Shown: positions 1 to 6,946 of the stretch, piece by piece
Layout of the letters: each line of letters starts with the position of its first letter
Numbering within the stretch: the first letter of the stretch is position 1
Assembly: GCA_023254755.1 (NCBI GenBank)
Contig: JALRKU010000052.1
Location: forward strand, 1 to 7,057
Origin: Aeromicrobium sp.
Lineage (GTDB): Bacteria; Actinomycetota; Actinomycetes; Propionibacteriales; Nocardioidaceae
Reading direction: 5' to 3'
DNA: 7,057 bases
Made by a program: the position numbers and the translations under genes
The notes under the pieces: generated by a model
Told to the model about the DNA's origin: nothing
The model's input: only the letters and a program-made list of their open reading frames with translations
Database searches by the model: none

Positions 1-60
<60 letters not shown>

Positions 61-64
61 CAAG

Positions 65-98
65 GAGAGGGAGACGGCGCACGCGCCGTCTCCCTCTC
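65..98. terminator. Strong hairpin after tRNA-Pro, probable bidirectional terminator
   Basis: Positions 65-79 pair perfectly with 84-98, giving a 15-bp GC-rich stem with a 4-nt loop (CACG). It starts four bases after the tRNA CCA end and lies about 50 bp past the stop codon of the convergent SDR gene, so it can end transcripts from both sides. There is no run of T after either arm. U-poor hairpins of this kind are common at gene ends in actinobacteria, so termination is inferred from position and stability. Confidence 0.75.
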
Positions 99-148
99 TG
101 CATCTGGTCCGGTGTGCGACGGACGGGACAGGCCGCACGACGGCGTGG

Positions 149-889
149 TCAGCGTGCCTGCGCCAGTGCGACGGCGTCGGGTCCGGCCGGGAACCGCAGC
201 GTTCCGGTGGTGTCGTGCACGGCGCGCCAGACGGCCTCGGCGACGTCGAGGGGCGTGGTGACGTTGCCCTGCACGCTGAAGGCCTCGAGGATCGGCGCGG
301 TGAACTCGGCGTAGGTCTCGGGGAACTGGTCGCTGAGGTCGCCACCGTTGGCCGCGAACTCGGTGGTCGGGCAGTAGCCGGGCTGGACGATCTTGGCGTC
401 GACGCCGACCGAGGCCAGCTCGAGCGCCAGGGAGGCCGTGAAGGCCTCGGTGGCCATCTTGCTCGCCCGGTACATCGCGGTGAGCGGCATGGTGGCGAGG
501 ACGACGCTCGACGTCACGTTGACCACGATGCCCGAACCGCGCTCGCGGAACTGCGGGATGACGGCCTTGGTCGTGGCCATGACGACGAACGTGTTCGTCT
601 CGAACAGCTCGCGGGCCTTCTCCAGCGGCGTGGCCTCGACCACGCCGATCGATCCGATCCCGGCGTTGTTGACCAGCACGTCGACGGGTCCGGCCTGCGC
701 GAACGCCGCGGCGATGCTGTCGGGGTCGGTCACGTCGAGCGGGAGGACCGTAAGGCGTTCGGAGACGGGAAGGACGTCGTCGCGAGGAGTGCGCATGGTC
801 GCGATGACCCTCCAGCCCCGGGCGTGGAAGTAGCGAGCGGTCTCGAGGCCGAATCCTGAGGAGGCCCCGGTGACCATGATGGTTTCCAT
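149..889 (-). CDS. Classical SDR family NAD(P)-dependent oxidoreductase
   Basis: A 246-residue cytoplasmic short-chain dehydrogenase/reductase with a Rossmann fold that reduces or oxidises a carbonyl/alcohol using NAD(P). Visible motifs, numbered from the chosen start, are the cofactor loop TGASSGFG (7-14), D52 in LDVTD, NNAG (74-77), N99, the catalytic serine in VTSS (127 or 128), and YRASK with Y140 and K144. All tetrad residues are present and the length is normal for classical SDRs. R33 after the second strand (ATMR) suggests NADPH preference. I chose the ATG at 887-889 because it places the first beta strand at the N-terminus. The upstream ATG at 920-922 adds 11 residues with no family counterpart and overlaps the AT-rich putative promoter. 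The Shine-Dalgarno is weak (GGTGG). The gene is divergent from the AraC regulator, which probably controls it. The substrate cannot be read from the sequence. Confidence 0.92.
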   Translation of the reverse strand: METIMVTGASSGFGLETARYFHARGWRVIATMRTPRDDVLPVSERLTVLPLDVTDPDSIAAAFAQAGPVDVLVNNAGIGSIGVVEATPLEKARELFETNTFVVMATTKAVIPQFRERGSGIVVNVTSSVVLATMPLTAMYRASKMATEAFTASLALELASVGVDAKIVQPGYCPTTEFAANGGDLSDQFPETYAEFTAPILEAFSVQGNVTTPLDVAEAVWRAVHDTTGTLRFPAGPDAVALAQAR

Positions 890-920
890 GGCCACCACGC
901 TATGCGCGTGAAGCAGGACC

Positions 921-930
921 ATCTATAGTT
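921..930. promoter_or_regulatory. AT-rich patch in divergent SDR/araC control region, candidate -10 elements
   Basis: ATCTATAGTT is the most AT-rich spot of the 125-bp gap. It reads TATAGT on the plus strand (924-929) and TATAGAT on the minus strand (927 down to 921). Used as the minus-strand -10, it would give a leader of roughly 25 nt to the SDR start at 889. Used on the plus strand, the araC leader would be about 80 nt. No good -35 hexamer is seen for either direction, which would fit promoters needing an activator of the AraC type. The assignment is by composition and position only. Confidence 0.35.
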
Positions 931-936
931 CTGAAT

Positions 937-979
937 CCGCACGTCGTTACCATCAGTCCAGTTGGCTCGCCTCGTGCGG
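937..979. repeat. Widely spaced 7-bp inverted repeat in SDR/araC control region
   Basis: CCGCACG (937-943) is matched by CGTGCGG (973-979), with 29 bp between them. The half-sites sit between the two divergent starts, where an AraC-type regulator would be expected to bind. A 7-bp match of GC-rich sequence in a 125-bp gap can arise by chance, so this is only a candidate operator. Confidence 0.25.
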
Positions 980-1014
980 CCGCCACCGACCACCAGCCCA
1001 TCACTGGAGCAGCG

Positions 1015-1947
1015 ATGACCGATCCACTGTCCGAGGTCGTGCAGGTGCTCCGACCGCGCGAGGTGTTCTCCAAGCGCATCAGCGGCGCCGGTTCGTGGGG
1101 GGTCCGGTACACCCCGTTCGGTCAGCCCGGGTTCTCCGTCGTCCTGGAGGGCAGCTGCCGGCTGGCGGTCGACGACGAGCCGGAGATCGTCCTCGAGCAG
1201 GGCGACTTCGTGCTGCTGCCCACCACTCCGGCGTTCGAGCTCACGAGCTTCAACGACGTCGATCCGATCGTTCTCGACCCCCACCGGGCCCTGGCCGACC
1301 GCGTCGACGAGGACTACTGCGACGGTCGGGACCCGGACGTCCGGATCCTGGGCGGCGGGTTCGTGTTCGACTCCCCCGAGGCAGCCCTGCTCGGCTCCTT
1401 GCTCCCCTCGCTGGTGCACGTCCGTGAAGTCGCGCACTTCCAGCCGCTCGTCGCACTCATCGCCGAGGAGGCCCTCGCCGATCGACCGGGTCGGGACCTG
1501 GTGCTGAAGCGGCTCGTCGAGATCCTGCTCGTCGAGGCGCTGCGGACCAGCGCCACGCCGCAGACGCCCCCGGGGCTGCTCCGCGGGCTGGCGGACCGCA
1601 AGGTCGCACCCGCCCTCCAGCAGATGCACGAGCACGTCGACAGGCCGTGGACCGTCGCGCAGCTCAGCAGGGTGTCCAGCTTGTCCCGATCAGCGTTCTT
1701 CGACCGGTTCACGCGTCAGGTCGGCATGCCGCCCATGGAGTACCTGACGGCCTGGCGGATGGCGGTGGCGCGCGACCTGCTGCGCCACGACGACCTGGGG
1801 ATGAACGAGGTCGGCCGACGGGTCGGCTACGGCTCGGCCAGCGCCTTCAGCACGGCGTTCACCAGGTACTCGGGGGAGTCGCCCAGCCACTACGCCCGGA
1901 GATCCACCGGTGGGGCACCCAGAGATCTTCTGCTGACCGCCACCTGA
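1015..1947 (+). CDS. AraC-family transcriptional regulator with cupin-type N-terminal domain
   Basis: A 310-residue DNA-binding regulator. The N-terminal half (about 3-180) looks like the cupin_6/AraC_binding_6 sensor domain: a DPLSEVVQVLRPR opening, a SWGVRY strand, then VLEGSCRLAVD and LEQGDFVLLP beta-barrel strands. The C-terminal third carries the two helix-turn-helix units, the first at about 212-233 (TVAQLSRVSSLSRSAFFDRF) and the second at about 262-285 (MNEVGRRVGYGSASAFSTAF). It ends with the usual GESPSHYARR tail. The start is supported by GGAG at 1006-1009, five bases before the ATG. It is divergent from the SDR gene, and members of this family often activate an adjacent oxidoreductase gene, so the SDR is the likely target. 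The effector is unknown. Its stop is 13 bp from the convergent DUF4185 gene stop. Confidence 0.93.
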   Translation: MTDPLSEVVQVLRPREVFSKRISGAGSWGVRYTPFGQPGFSVVLEGSCRLAVDDEPEIVLEQGDFVLLPTTPAFELTSFNDVDPIVLDPHRALADRVDEDYCDGRDPDVRILGGGFVFDSPEAALLGSLLPSLVHVREVAHFQPLVALIAEEALADRPGRDLVLKRLVEILLVEALRTSATPQTPPGLLRGLADRKVAPALQQMHEHVDRPWTVAQLSRVSSLSRSAFFDRFTRQVGMPPMEYLTAWRMAVARDLLRHDDLGMNEVGRRVGYGSASAFSTAFTRYSGESPSHYARRSTGGAPRDLLLTAT

Positions 1948-1960
1948 CCACCTGGCGTCC

Positions 1961-3151
1961 TCAGTCCAGCCGGATCCGCAGGAAGCGGGGGCGGTAGAGG
2001 AAGGGGTTCTCGTCGACCGCCGCGAGGTCGGTGTCGTTGCGGCTGTAGGAGACGACGACGGTGCCCTTCCGCGGCAGCAGGTCGGGGTGGGCCAGCGGCA
2101 TGTAGCGCAGCCGCCCGGACTCGACGTCCGACGGGATCGAGGCCTTCGGCGCCGACGCGGTGAACGGGCCCGTCGGCGACGGCGCCGACCACACGACCAG
2201 GTCGCTGCCGAGGAACTCGTCGCGCTTGCTGACGGCGTACCAGGTGCCGTCCTGCTCGAACACGCTCAGGGTCTGGGAGACGCCACCCTCGGCGGGGATC
2301 AGCTCGGCGGCGCCGTCGGCGTCCCTGCTCCAGCGAGCACCGTCCCAGTAGCGCCACGCGCCGGGATCGAGGAGGTCGTCGGGACGCACGCGGGCCACGC
2401 GCAGCGAGAAGCCGAACACGAGATCGGTGCCGGGCGTCGCGGTGCCGTAGAGGTACACCCACCCGTCGGCGACCGCGGTCGCCGCGCCCCAGGTCGGCCG
2501 CGAGGGGTCCTCGTCATCGGGTCCGACGTCGCGCACCGTGAGCAGCTGTGGCGGCTCGCCGGGTCGCACGACGAACACCGCGACCGCGGGTCCCAGGTTG
2601 GTGAACGCCGCCGCGTCACCGGGTCGGTCCGCGCCGGTGACGCGCTGGACCGTGACGCCGACGAGGTCGTAGCCGGCCCGTTCCACCCGGGCGATCGACA
2701 TGGGCCAGTAGCCGACCCCGTCGTCGCGATCGGGGATCAGGGCGTCGTGGTCGGCCGGCAGCACCACGTTGGCGCACCGGTCGTCGAACACCAGCATCGA
2801 GTTGCGGACGAAGCGTCGACCGTCGAACGAGGCCGACCGGAGCGTGTCGCCGAACACCCACAGTCGCCGGCCGTCCTGGAGCGTCACGTCGGCGCCGACG
2901 TCGGCGCCCTGGAACTCACCGCCGCCGCGCACCGTGTCGACGAACCGGTTGAGGTCGTCGACGTCGCGAGGCTGCCCGGGCAGCGAGAGGCAGTCGGTCT
3001 CGGTCGCGAGGTCGGGCACGGCGGCCGAGGGGGAGCGCGCCGGCACGAGGGCGACGACGGCCAGGCCGAGCACCCACGCCGGCAGCACCACGGCGAGGAC
3101 CTGGAGCCGCCACGGCCAGCGCTCGATCCGCACGCGTCCATCATCGGTCAT
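1961..3151 (-). CDS. Membrane-anchored DUF4185-like five-bladed beta-propeller protein, putative glycan-acting enzyme
   Basis: A 396-residue protein with a short basic cytoplasmic tail, one hydrophobic segment (about 17-37), and a large extracytoplasmic domain, so it is a signal-anchor or secreted protein. The domain resembles DUF4185/DUF5005 proteins with a glycosidase-like propeller fold. Recognisable blocks are GADVGADVTL (82-91), RLWVFGDTLR (96-105), RNSMLVFDD (116-124), GYWPMSIARV (147-156), RPTWGAATAV (218-227), the blade strand WVYLYGTATP (231-240), GGVSQTLSVF (289-298), and SPTGPF (325-330). Its only two cysteines, C54 and C126, both face outside and could form a disulfide. From memory, some DUF4185 members are endo-D-arabinanases (GH183). 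Whether this one acts on arabinan is not known, and the acidic residues in GADVG and FGDT are only candidates for catalysis. The start is uncertain: the ATG at 3151 has no Shine-Dalgarno, and GTG at 3133 (codon 7) is an alternative that keeps the anchor. Confidence 0.8.
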   Translation of the reverse strand: MTDDGRVRIERWPWRLQVLAVVLPAWVLGLAVVALVPARSPSAAVPDLATETDCLSLPGQPRDVDDLNRFVDTVRGGGEFQGADVGADVTLQDGRRLWVFGDTLRSASFDGRRFVRNSMLVFDDRCANVVLPADHDALIPDRDDGVGYWPMSIARVERAGYDLVGVTVQRVTGADRPGDAAAFTNLGPAVAVFVVRPGEPPQLLTVRDVGPDDEDPSRPTWGAATAVADGWVYLYGTATPGTDLVFGFSLRVARVRPDDLLDPGAWRYWDGARWSRDADGAAELIPAEGGVSQTLSVFEQDGTWYAVSKRDEFLGSDLVVWSAPSPTGPFTASAPKASIPSDVESGRLRYMPLAHPDLLPRKGTVVVSYSRNDTDLAAVDENPFLYRPRFLRIRLD

Positions 3152-3152
3152 C

Positions 3153-3158
3153 TACGGT
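3153..3158 (+). promoter_or_regulatory. Candidate -10 for leaderless transcript of the 3165 gene
   Basis: TACGGT fits the actinobacterial TANNNT -10 pattern and ends six bases before the ATG at 3165. That is the spacing at which transcription would start on the A of the start codon. No Shine-Dalgarno precedes this ATG. Only 13 bp separate it from the divergent start at 3151, so any promoter has to be this close or lie inside the neighbour. I see no matching -35. Confidence 0.35.
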
Positions 3159-3164
3159 CGGGGC

Positions 3165-4115
3165 ATGGGGAGGTCACGGTGGGTGCTGCTCGGCGCTCTC
3201 CTGCTGCAGGTCGCGGTGGTCGTCGCGGTCTCGGTCGGCACGTCGGACCGACCTCGTGCGGCGCCGGTGGACGTCGTCGCCCCGCCGATCGTCGCCCCGG
3301 CACTCGCTGATCGCGCACAGGCGCAGAGCGGCGGACCGCTCGCTGCGACCGTCACCGACCGGGCGACCGCGCTGTCCGACCTCGACGACGGCACCGTGGT
3401 CGCCGTGGTGCTGGTGGACCTCACCGCCGACCGCGACCGGCTGCTGCTGTCCTCGTCGAACGGCGCCGCTCTGGATCGCGGCGTCACTCGCGCCGCGCGT
3501 CAGGCCTCTCAGGCCCTCGGGCGGACCCTCGCCGTGGAGCACCGCGACGTCGGCGGTCCCGACCGCCGGGTCCCGTTCCTGGTCGTCGCGGCGGCGCTGG
3601 TGGGTGGATTCGCCGTCGCCGGCGTGACGACCTGGCTCCAGGGCCCCGCCGACTCGTTCGCCGCGGGCGCCCGCCGGTGGACCCGTTTCGCGGCGGTCTC
3701 GCTCGCGGCCGGGCTGGTCGCCGGTGGAGTCGCAGCGCTGTGCGGCGCCGGCACCTCGAGCGTCCTGGGCTGGGCTGCGGTCGTCGCGCTCCTCGTCCTC
3801 GTCGCCTCCACGTTCACCAACGCACTGAGCGGGCTGTGGGGTCTGGGCGGCCTCGCTGCGGCCTCGGCGCTCTTCGGTGTCACGGCCGTCTCGGTGCTCA
3901 CGCTGACCAGCCCGTACCTGCTGACCGGCCCGTGGGCCGTGGCCGACCCGTGGCTCGCCCACGGTGCCGGACTGCGGATCGCCGAGTCCGTCGCGGTCGG
4001 CGGCCTCGGGCCGGCGAGGTCGTGGGCGGTCCTGGTCGCCTGGGCCGGCCTGGCCGCCCTCACCGCGTCGGTCGCCCGCGCGGCCCGCGCCCGCGAGACG
4101 GCGCGAGCGGCCTGA
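3165..4115 (+). CDS. Six-TM membrane protein resembling ABC-2/YhgE-Pip type permeases
   Basis: A 316-residue integral membrane protein. Hydrophobic segments lie at about 6-25, 136-156, 174-193, 201-220, 224-247 and 284-305, with a soluble extracytoplasmic domain of about 110 residues between the first two. That domain contains DDGTVVAVVLVDLTADRDRLLLSS (about 74-98), like the 'controls a value-adding strand then LSSxNG' region of ABC-2/YhgE-Pip proteins. A P-rich segment before the last helix (SPYLLTGPWAVADPWL) also matches their pattern. Such proteins export lipids, peptides or drugs, usually with a separate ATPase, but none is encoded nearby. ATG 3165 is chosen because it leaves basic residues (GRSR) before TM1, suiting an inside N-terminus. 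GTG at 3183 is a real rival, since GGGAGG at 3168-3173 is a good ribosome site nine bases before it. Function is unproven. Confidence 0.75.
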   Translation: MGRSRWVLLGALLLQVAVVVAVSVGTSDRPRAAPVDVVAPPIVAPALADRAQAQSGGPLAATVTDRATALSDLDDGTVVAVVLVDLTADRDRLLLSSSNGAALDRGVTRAARQASQALGRTLAVEHRDVGGPDRRVPFLVVAAALVGGFAVAGVTTWLQGPADSFAAGARRWTRFAAVSLAAGLVAGGVAALCGAGTSSVLGWAAVVALLVLVASTFTNALSGLWGLGGLAAASALFGVTAVSVLTLTSPYLLTGPWAVADPWLAHGAGLRIAESVAVGGLGPARSWAVLVAWAGLAALTASVARAARARETARAA

Positions 4116-4183
4116 CACAACTCAATCCGATCGCAACCTGCGACGCTCACCGGGAGCGCCCTGTGCTGTGGAACACTCGATGC

Positions 4184-4984
4184 ATGGCCGACGACCCATC
4201 CGCGAAGCGCGTCGTCAAGCGCGTCGTGAAGCGGGTCGAGACGTCGTCCAGCCCGACGAAGGATCCCGCGCCGACGGTCCGCTACGGACGTCCGGTGGCC
4301 CCCGCGGCCAGGGCCGAGACGCCGGCGCGCAGGCGTCGCCCGGCGCCGGTCGCCGACCAGCCCGCGCCGAGCGGCGTCCCTGACGAACCGGGAACCGTCC
4401 TCGCCGAACCCATCGCGGCGCCCCGCCGTTCCCCGGTCCGGCGACCGTCGGTCCCGCGGGTCGACCTCGGGTCGGCGCGGCAACGCCTCGGTTCCGCCGG
4501 CACGGGGGTGGCGGGCGCCGGGCAGCGAGCCGGCACCGCCGTGGCCAACGCCTTCTGGTGGGTCGTCGACGGCGTCCGTGGGTGGCGCCTGCCGCGGCTC
4601 GACGCCGTTCCCGCCGCCCTGCTCACGGGAGCGTTCACCGGTCTCGTGTCGGTGCTGCTGGGTCTCGGCGCCCTCCAGGTGTTCAGCTGGCTGCGGGGCG
4701 TCGCGTCCGGTGGCGGCACCTGGGGCTCCCTCACGTTCGTGGTCGTCGCGTTCGTCGCGTTCGTGCTCGGGGAGCTGTTGCTGTCCGCGTTCGGCACTCC
4801 CAGCCCGCGACTGACCAGCTTCCTCGGCGTCGTCGTGACCATCGTGGTCATCCTCGGCGTCTACCTCGACGAGGCCGACACCCGGCTGGCGCTGCTGCTG
4901 GTGCCCGCCATCGCCGCCACGTCGTTCACGATCGCGCACTGGCTGATGGCGGCCGCGGAGAGCGCCGCCGACGCTCCCGAATGA
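4184..4984 (+). CDS. Four-TM membrane protein with long basic disordered N-terminus, function unknown
   Basis: A 266-residue protein I do not recognise. Residues 1-120 are rich in Arg, Lys, Pro and Ala, probably disordered and cytoplasmic, and start with the repeated KRVVKRVVKRVE (8-19). Four hydrophobic segments follow at about 143-168, 181-203, 209-228 and 234-256. The second contains VVVAFVAFVLGELLLSAFG, with a glutamate inside the membrane. The third ends at YLDEAD. The C-terminus is short. The start ATG at 4184 has no close Shine-Dalgarno: GGA ends 11 bases upstream. AACACT at 4172-4177 lies six bases before it, so it may be a weak leaderless start. Its TGA shares bases with the ATG of the ligase gene (ATGA), making translational coupling likely. 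A role linked to the ligase, such as membrane recruitment, is only a guess. Confidence 0.82.
   Translation: MADDPSAKRVVKRVVKRVETSSSPTKDPAPTVRYGRPVAPAARAETPARRRRPAPVADQPAPSGVPDEPGTVLAEPIAAPRRSPVRRPSVPRVDLGSARQRLGSAGTGVAGAGQRAGTAVANAFWWVVDGVRGWRLPRLDAVPAALLTGAFTGLVSVLLGLGALQVFSWLRGVASGGGTWGSLTFVVVAFVAFVLGELLLSAFGTPSPRLTSFLGVVVTIVVILGVYLDEADTRLALLLVPAIAATSFTIAHWLMAAAESAADAPE
4205..4240 (+). repeat. Three tandem 12-bp units encoding KRVV-type repeats
   Basis: The units are AAGCGCGTCGTC (4205-4216), AAGCGCGTCGTG (4217-4228) and AAGCGGGTCGAG (4229-4240), in frame in the 4-TM protein gene. They encode KRVV, KRVV, KRVE. The first two differ at one base, the third at three from the first. The match is at DNA level and looks like a small in-frame duplication, though constraint on a basic peptide could also keep it. 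Confidence 0.8.
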
Positions 4985-6939
4985 CCGACGTCCTCTGGCG
5001 ACCCCCGCTCGACGGCAGCTCCCGGCTGGAGCGGTTCTGCGGCTGGCTCCACGACCGAGGCGTCACCGACGCGGGCGTCGACGCGGCCGACTACGCCCGG
5101 CTGCACGCCTGGTCCGTCGCCGAGCCCGACGCGTTCTGGACCGCCGTGTGGGAGTGGTCCGAGCTGCCCGGCGACGGATCGCCGTCACCCGCGCTCGCCG
5201 ACGCCTCGATGCCCGGGGCGCGATGGTTCCCCGGTCTGCGGATGAACTACGCCGAGGCCATGCTGCGCCTGCCGGGGCGGGCCGACGACGACGTGGTCGT
5301 GGTCGCTGCCTCGCAGTCGCGCGACGACGTCACCCTCACCGCCGCCGAGCTGCGCGACCAGGTGGCCAGGGCCCGAGCCGGCCTGCTGCGAGCAGGCGTC
5401 GGCCCCCGCGACCGCGTCGCCGCCTACGCGCCCAACGTCCCCGAGACGCTGGTCCTGCTGCTGGCTGCCGCCAGCCTCGGGGCGATCTTCTCGTCGTGCG
5501 CGCCCGAGTTCGGCACGCAGAGCGTCGTCGACCGGTGGCAGCAGATCGAGCCCACCGTGCTGCTCGCGGTCGACGGGTACCGCTACGCCGACAAGCCGGT
5601 CGACCGCTCCGGCGAGGTCGCCGCGATCCGAGCGGCGCTGCCCTCGGTCACCACCACGGTCCACCTGCCGTACCTCGACGCCGACGCGCCCGCCCCTGCG
5701 GGAGCCGTCACGTGGGCGGACTTCACCGCCGAGACCGGCGACCTGACGTTCGAGCGGGTGCCGTTCGACTGGCCGCTGTACGTCCTGTTCTCCTCGGGCA
5801 CGACGGGTCTGCCCAAGCCGATCCTGCACGGCCACGGCGGCATCACCGTCGAGCACGCCAAGGCGCTGGCGCTGCACCACGACCTCGGCCCCGACGACCG
5901 GTTCTTCTGGTTCTCCACGACCGGCTGGATGATGTGGAACCTGCTGGTGTCGGGCCTGCTCGTCGGGTCCACCGTGGTGCTGTTCGACGGCCACCCGTCG
6001 CCCGGCGGCGACAGCGGCATGCTGTGGCGGCTCGCCGAGCGCCTGGGCATCACGTACTTCGGCACGAGCGCGCCGTTCCTGCTCCAGTGCCGCAAGGACG
6101 GTCTGGTCCCGCGCGACGTCGCGGACCTGTCCGCGCTGCGCGGGGTCGGCTCGACGGGTGCGCCGCTGCCGCCTGAGGGGTTCCGCTGGGTCTACGACGC
6201 CGTCGGCGACGTGCACCTGGCGTCGATCTCCGGCGGCACCGACGTGTGCTCGGGGTTCGTCGGCGCCGCTCCCACCGTCCCGGTCTACGCCGGTGAGATC
6301 TCGTGCCGGTTGCTCGGCTGCGCGGTCGAGGCCTACGACGAGGACCACCGGCCGGTCGTCGGGTCGCTGGGCGAGCTGGTGATCACCGGTCCGATGCCGT
6401 CGATGCCGGTCGGCTTCTGGGGCGACGACGACGGGTCGCGCTACCGCGCCGCGTACTTCGAGGACATCCCCGGCGTGTGGCGCCACGGCGACTGGATCAC
6501 CATCACCGACCGCGGCACCTGCGTCATCACGGGCCGCAGCGACGCCACCTTGAACCGCGGGGGCGTGCGGCTGGGCACGTCGGAGTTCTACTCGGTCGTC
6601 GAGTCGCTGCCCCAGGTCGCCGACAGCCTCGTCGTGCACCTCGAGGACACGGAGGGCGGCGCCGGCACGTTGCTGCTGTTCGTCACGGTCGCCGACGGCG
6701 GCAGCCTCGACGACGCGCTGCTCGGCGCGATCCGCACCGCGCTGCGCACCCGCCTGTCACCGCGGCACGTCCCCGACGAGATCCACCAGGTTCCCGCCCT
6801 CCCCCGCACGCTGTCGGGCAAGAAGCTCGAGGTGCCGGTCAAGAAGATCCTGCAGGGCGTTCCCGTCGACCGCGCCGTCGCCCGCGGCGCCCTCACCGAC
6901 CCCTCGGCGCTCGCGGCCTTCGTCGACCTGCAGCACTGA
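4981..6939 (+). CDS. aacS: Acetoacetate-CoA ligase (acetoacetyl-CoA synthetase)
   Basis: A 652-residue cytoplasmic enzyme of the ANL adenylate-forming superfamily. It converts acetoacetate, ATP and CoA to acetoacetyl-CoA, AMP and PPi (EC 6.2.1.16), feeding ketone-body use, polyhydroxyalkanoate or lipid pathways. The length matches the family, which is close to acetyl-CoA synthetase. Key motifs are SSGTTGLPKP (271-280, the ATP-binding P-loop), the aromatic FFWFSTTGWMMWN (308-320), GSTGAPLP (390-397), SISGGTDVCSGF (415-426), HGDWITITDRG with D504 (502-512), TGRSDATLNRGGVRLGTSEF (517-536), and SGKKLEVPVKKIL (612-624). In the last, K614 is the expected catalytic lysine. The N-terminal WRP and the acetoacetate-family blocks MPGARWFPGLRMNYAEAML (77-95) separate it from plain acetyl-CoA ligase. 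The start overlaps the upstream 4-TM gene by four bases (ATGA), and no other start is needed. A hairpin follows 10 bp after the stop. Confidence 0.95.
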   Translation: MTDVLWRPPLDGSSRLERFCGWLHDRGVTDAGVDAADYARLHAWSVAEPDAFWTAVWEWSELPGDGSPSPALADASMPGARWFPGLRMNYAEAMLRLPGRADDDVVVVAASQSRDDVTLTAAELRDQVARARAGLLRAGVGPRDRVAAYAPNVPETLVLLLAAASLGAIFSSCAPEFGTQSVVDRWQQIEPTVLLAVDGYRYADKPVDRSGEVAAIRAALPSVTTTVHLPYLDADAPAPAGAVTWADFTAETGDLTFERVPFDWPLYVLFSSGTTGLPKPILHGHGGITVEHAKALALHHDLGPDDRFFWFSTTGWMMWNLLVSGLLVGSTVVLFDGHPSPGGDSGMLWRLAERLGITYFGTSAPFLLQCRKDGLVPRDVADLSALRGVGSTGAPLPPEGFRWVYDAVGDVHLASISGGTDVCSGFVGAAPTVPVYAGEISCRLLGCAVEAYDEDHRPVVGSLGELVITGPMPSMPVGFWGDDDGSRYRAAYFEDIPGVWRHGDWITITDRGTCVITGRSDATLNRGGVRLGTSEFYSVVESLPQVADSLVVHLEDTEGGAGTLLLFVTVADGGSLDDALLGAIRTALRTRLSPRHVPDEIHQVPALPRTLSGKKLEVPVKKILQGVPVDRAVARGALTDPSALAAFVDLQH

Positions 6940-6946
6940 CATCAAG

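Noticed and set aside
950..1003. Direct repeat CCATCA at 950-955 and 998-1003 as AraC half-sites
   Set aside because: Six bases repeated once in a gap of this size is expected by chance, and the flanks do not match.
730..1635. Long minus-strand frame of 301 codons opposite the AraC gene
   Set aside because: It is low in complexity, has no family motifs, and lies across the SDR and AraC genes, which have clear conserved domains. It is a high-GC shadow frame.
1938..1957. Small inverted repeat CGCCA/TGGCG between the convergent araC and DUF4185 stops as a terminator
   Set aside because: Five base pairs around a 10-nt loop is too weak to call in sequence of this GC content.
2769..3164. N-terminal extension of the 3165 membrane protein to position 2769
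   Set aside because: It would overlap the DUF4185 gene on the opposite strand by nearly 400 bp, its residues are Ser/Arg/Thr-rich shadow sequence, and the signal-like helix begins only after the ATG at 3165.
3677..4183. N-terminal extensions of the 4-TM gene (to 3677) and, similarly, of the ligase (to 4558)
   Set aside because: Both run through upstream genes in another frame and are Arg-rich. The natural starts are ATG 4184 and the ATGA-overlap ATG at 4981.
5185..6639. Minus-strand frame of 484 codons opposite the acetoacetate-CoA ligase
   Set aside because: Its composition (Gly, Arg, Asp, Val, Gln) is that of an antisense shadow of a high-GC gene, and the plus strand carries every ligase motif.
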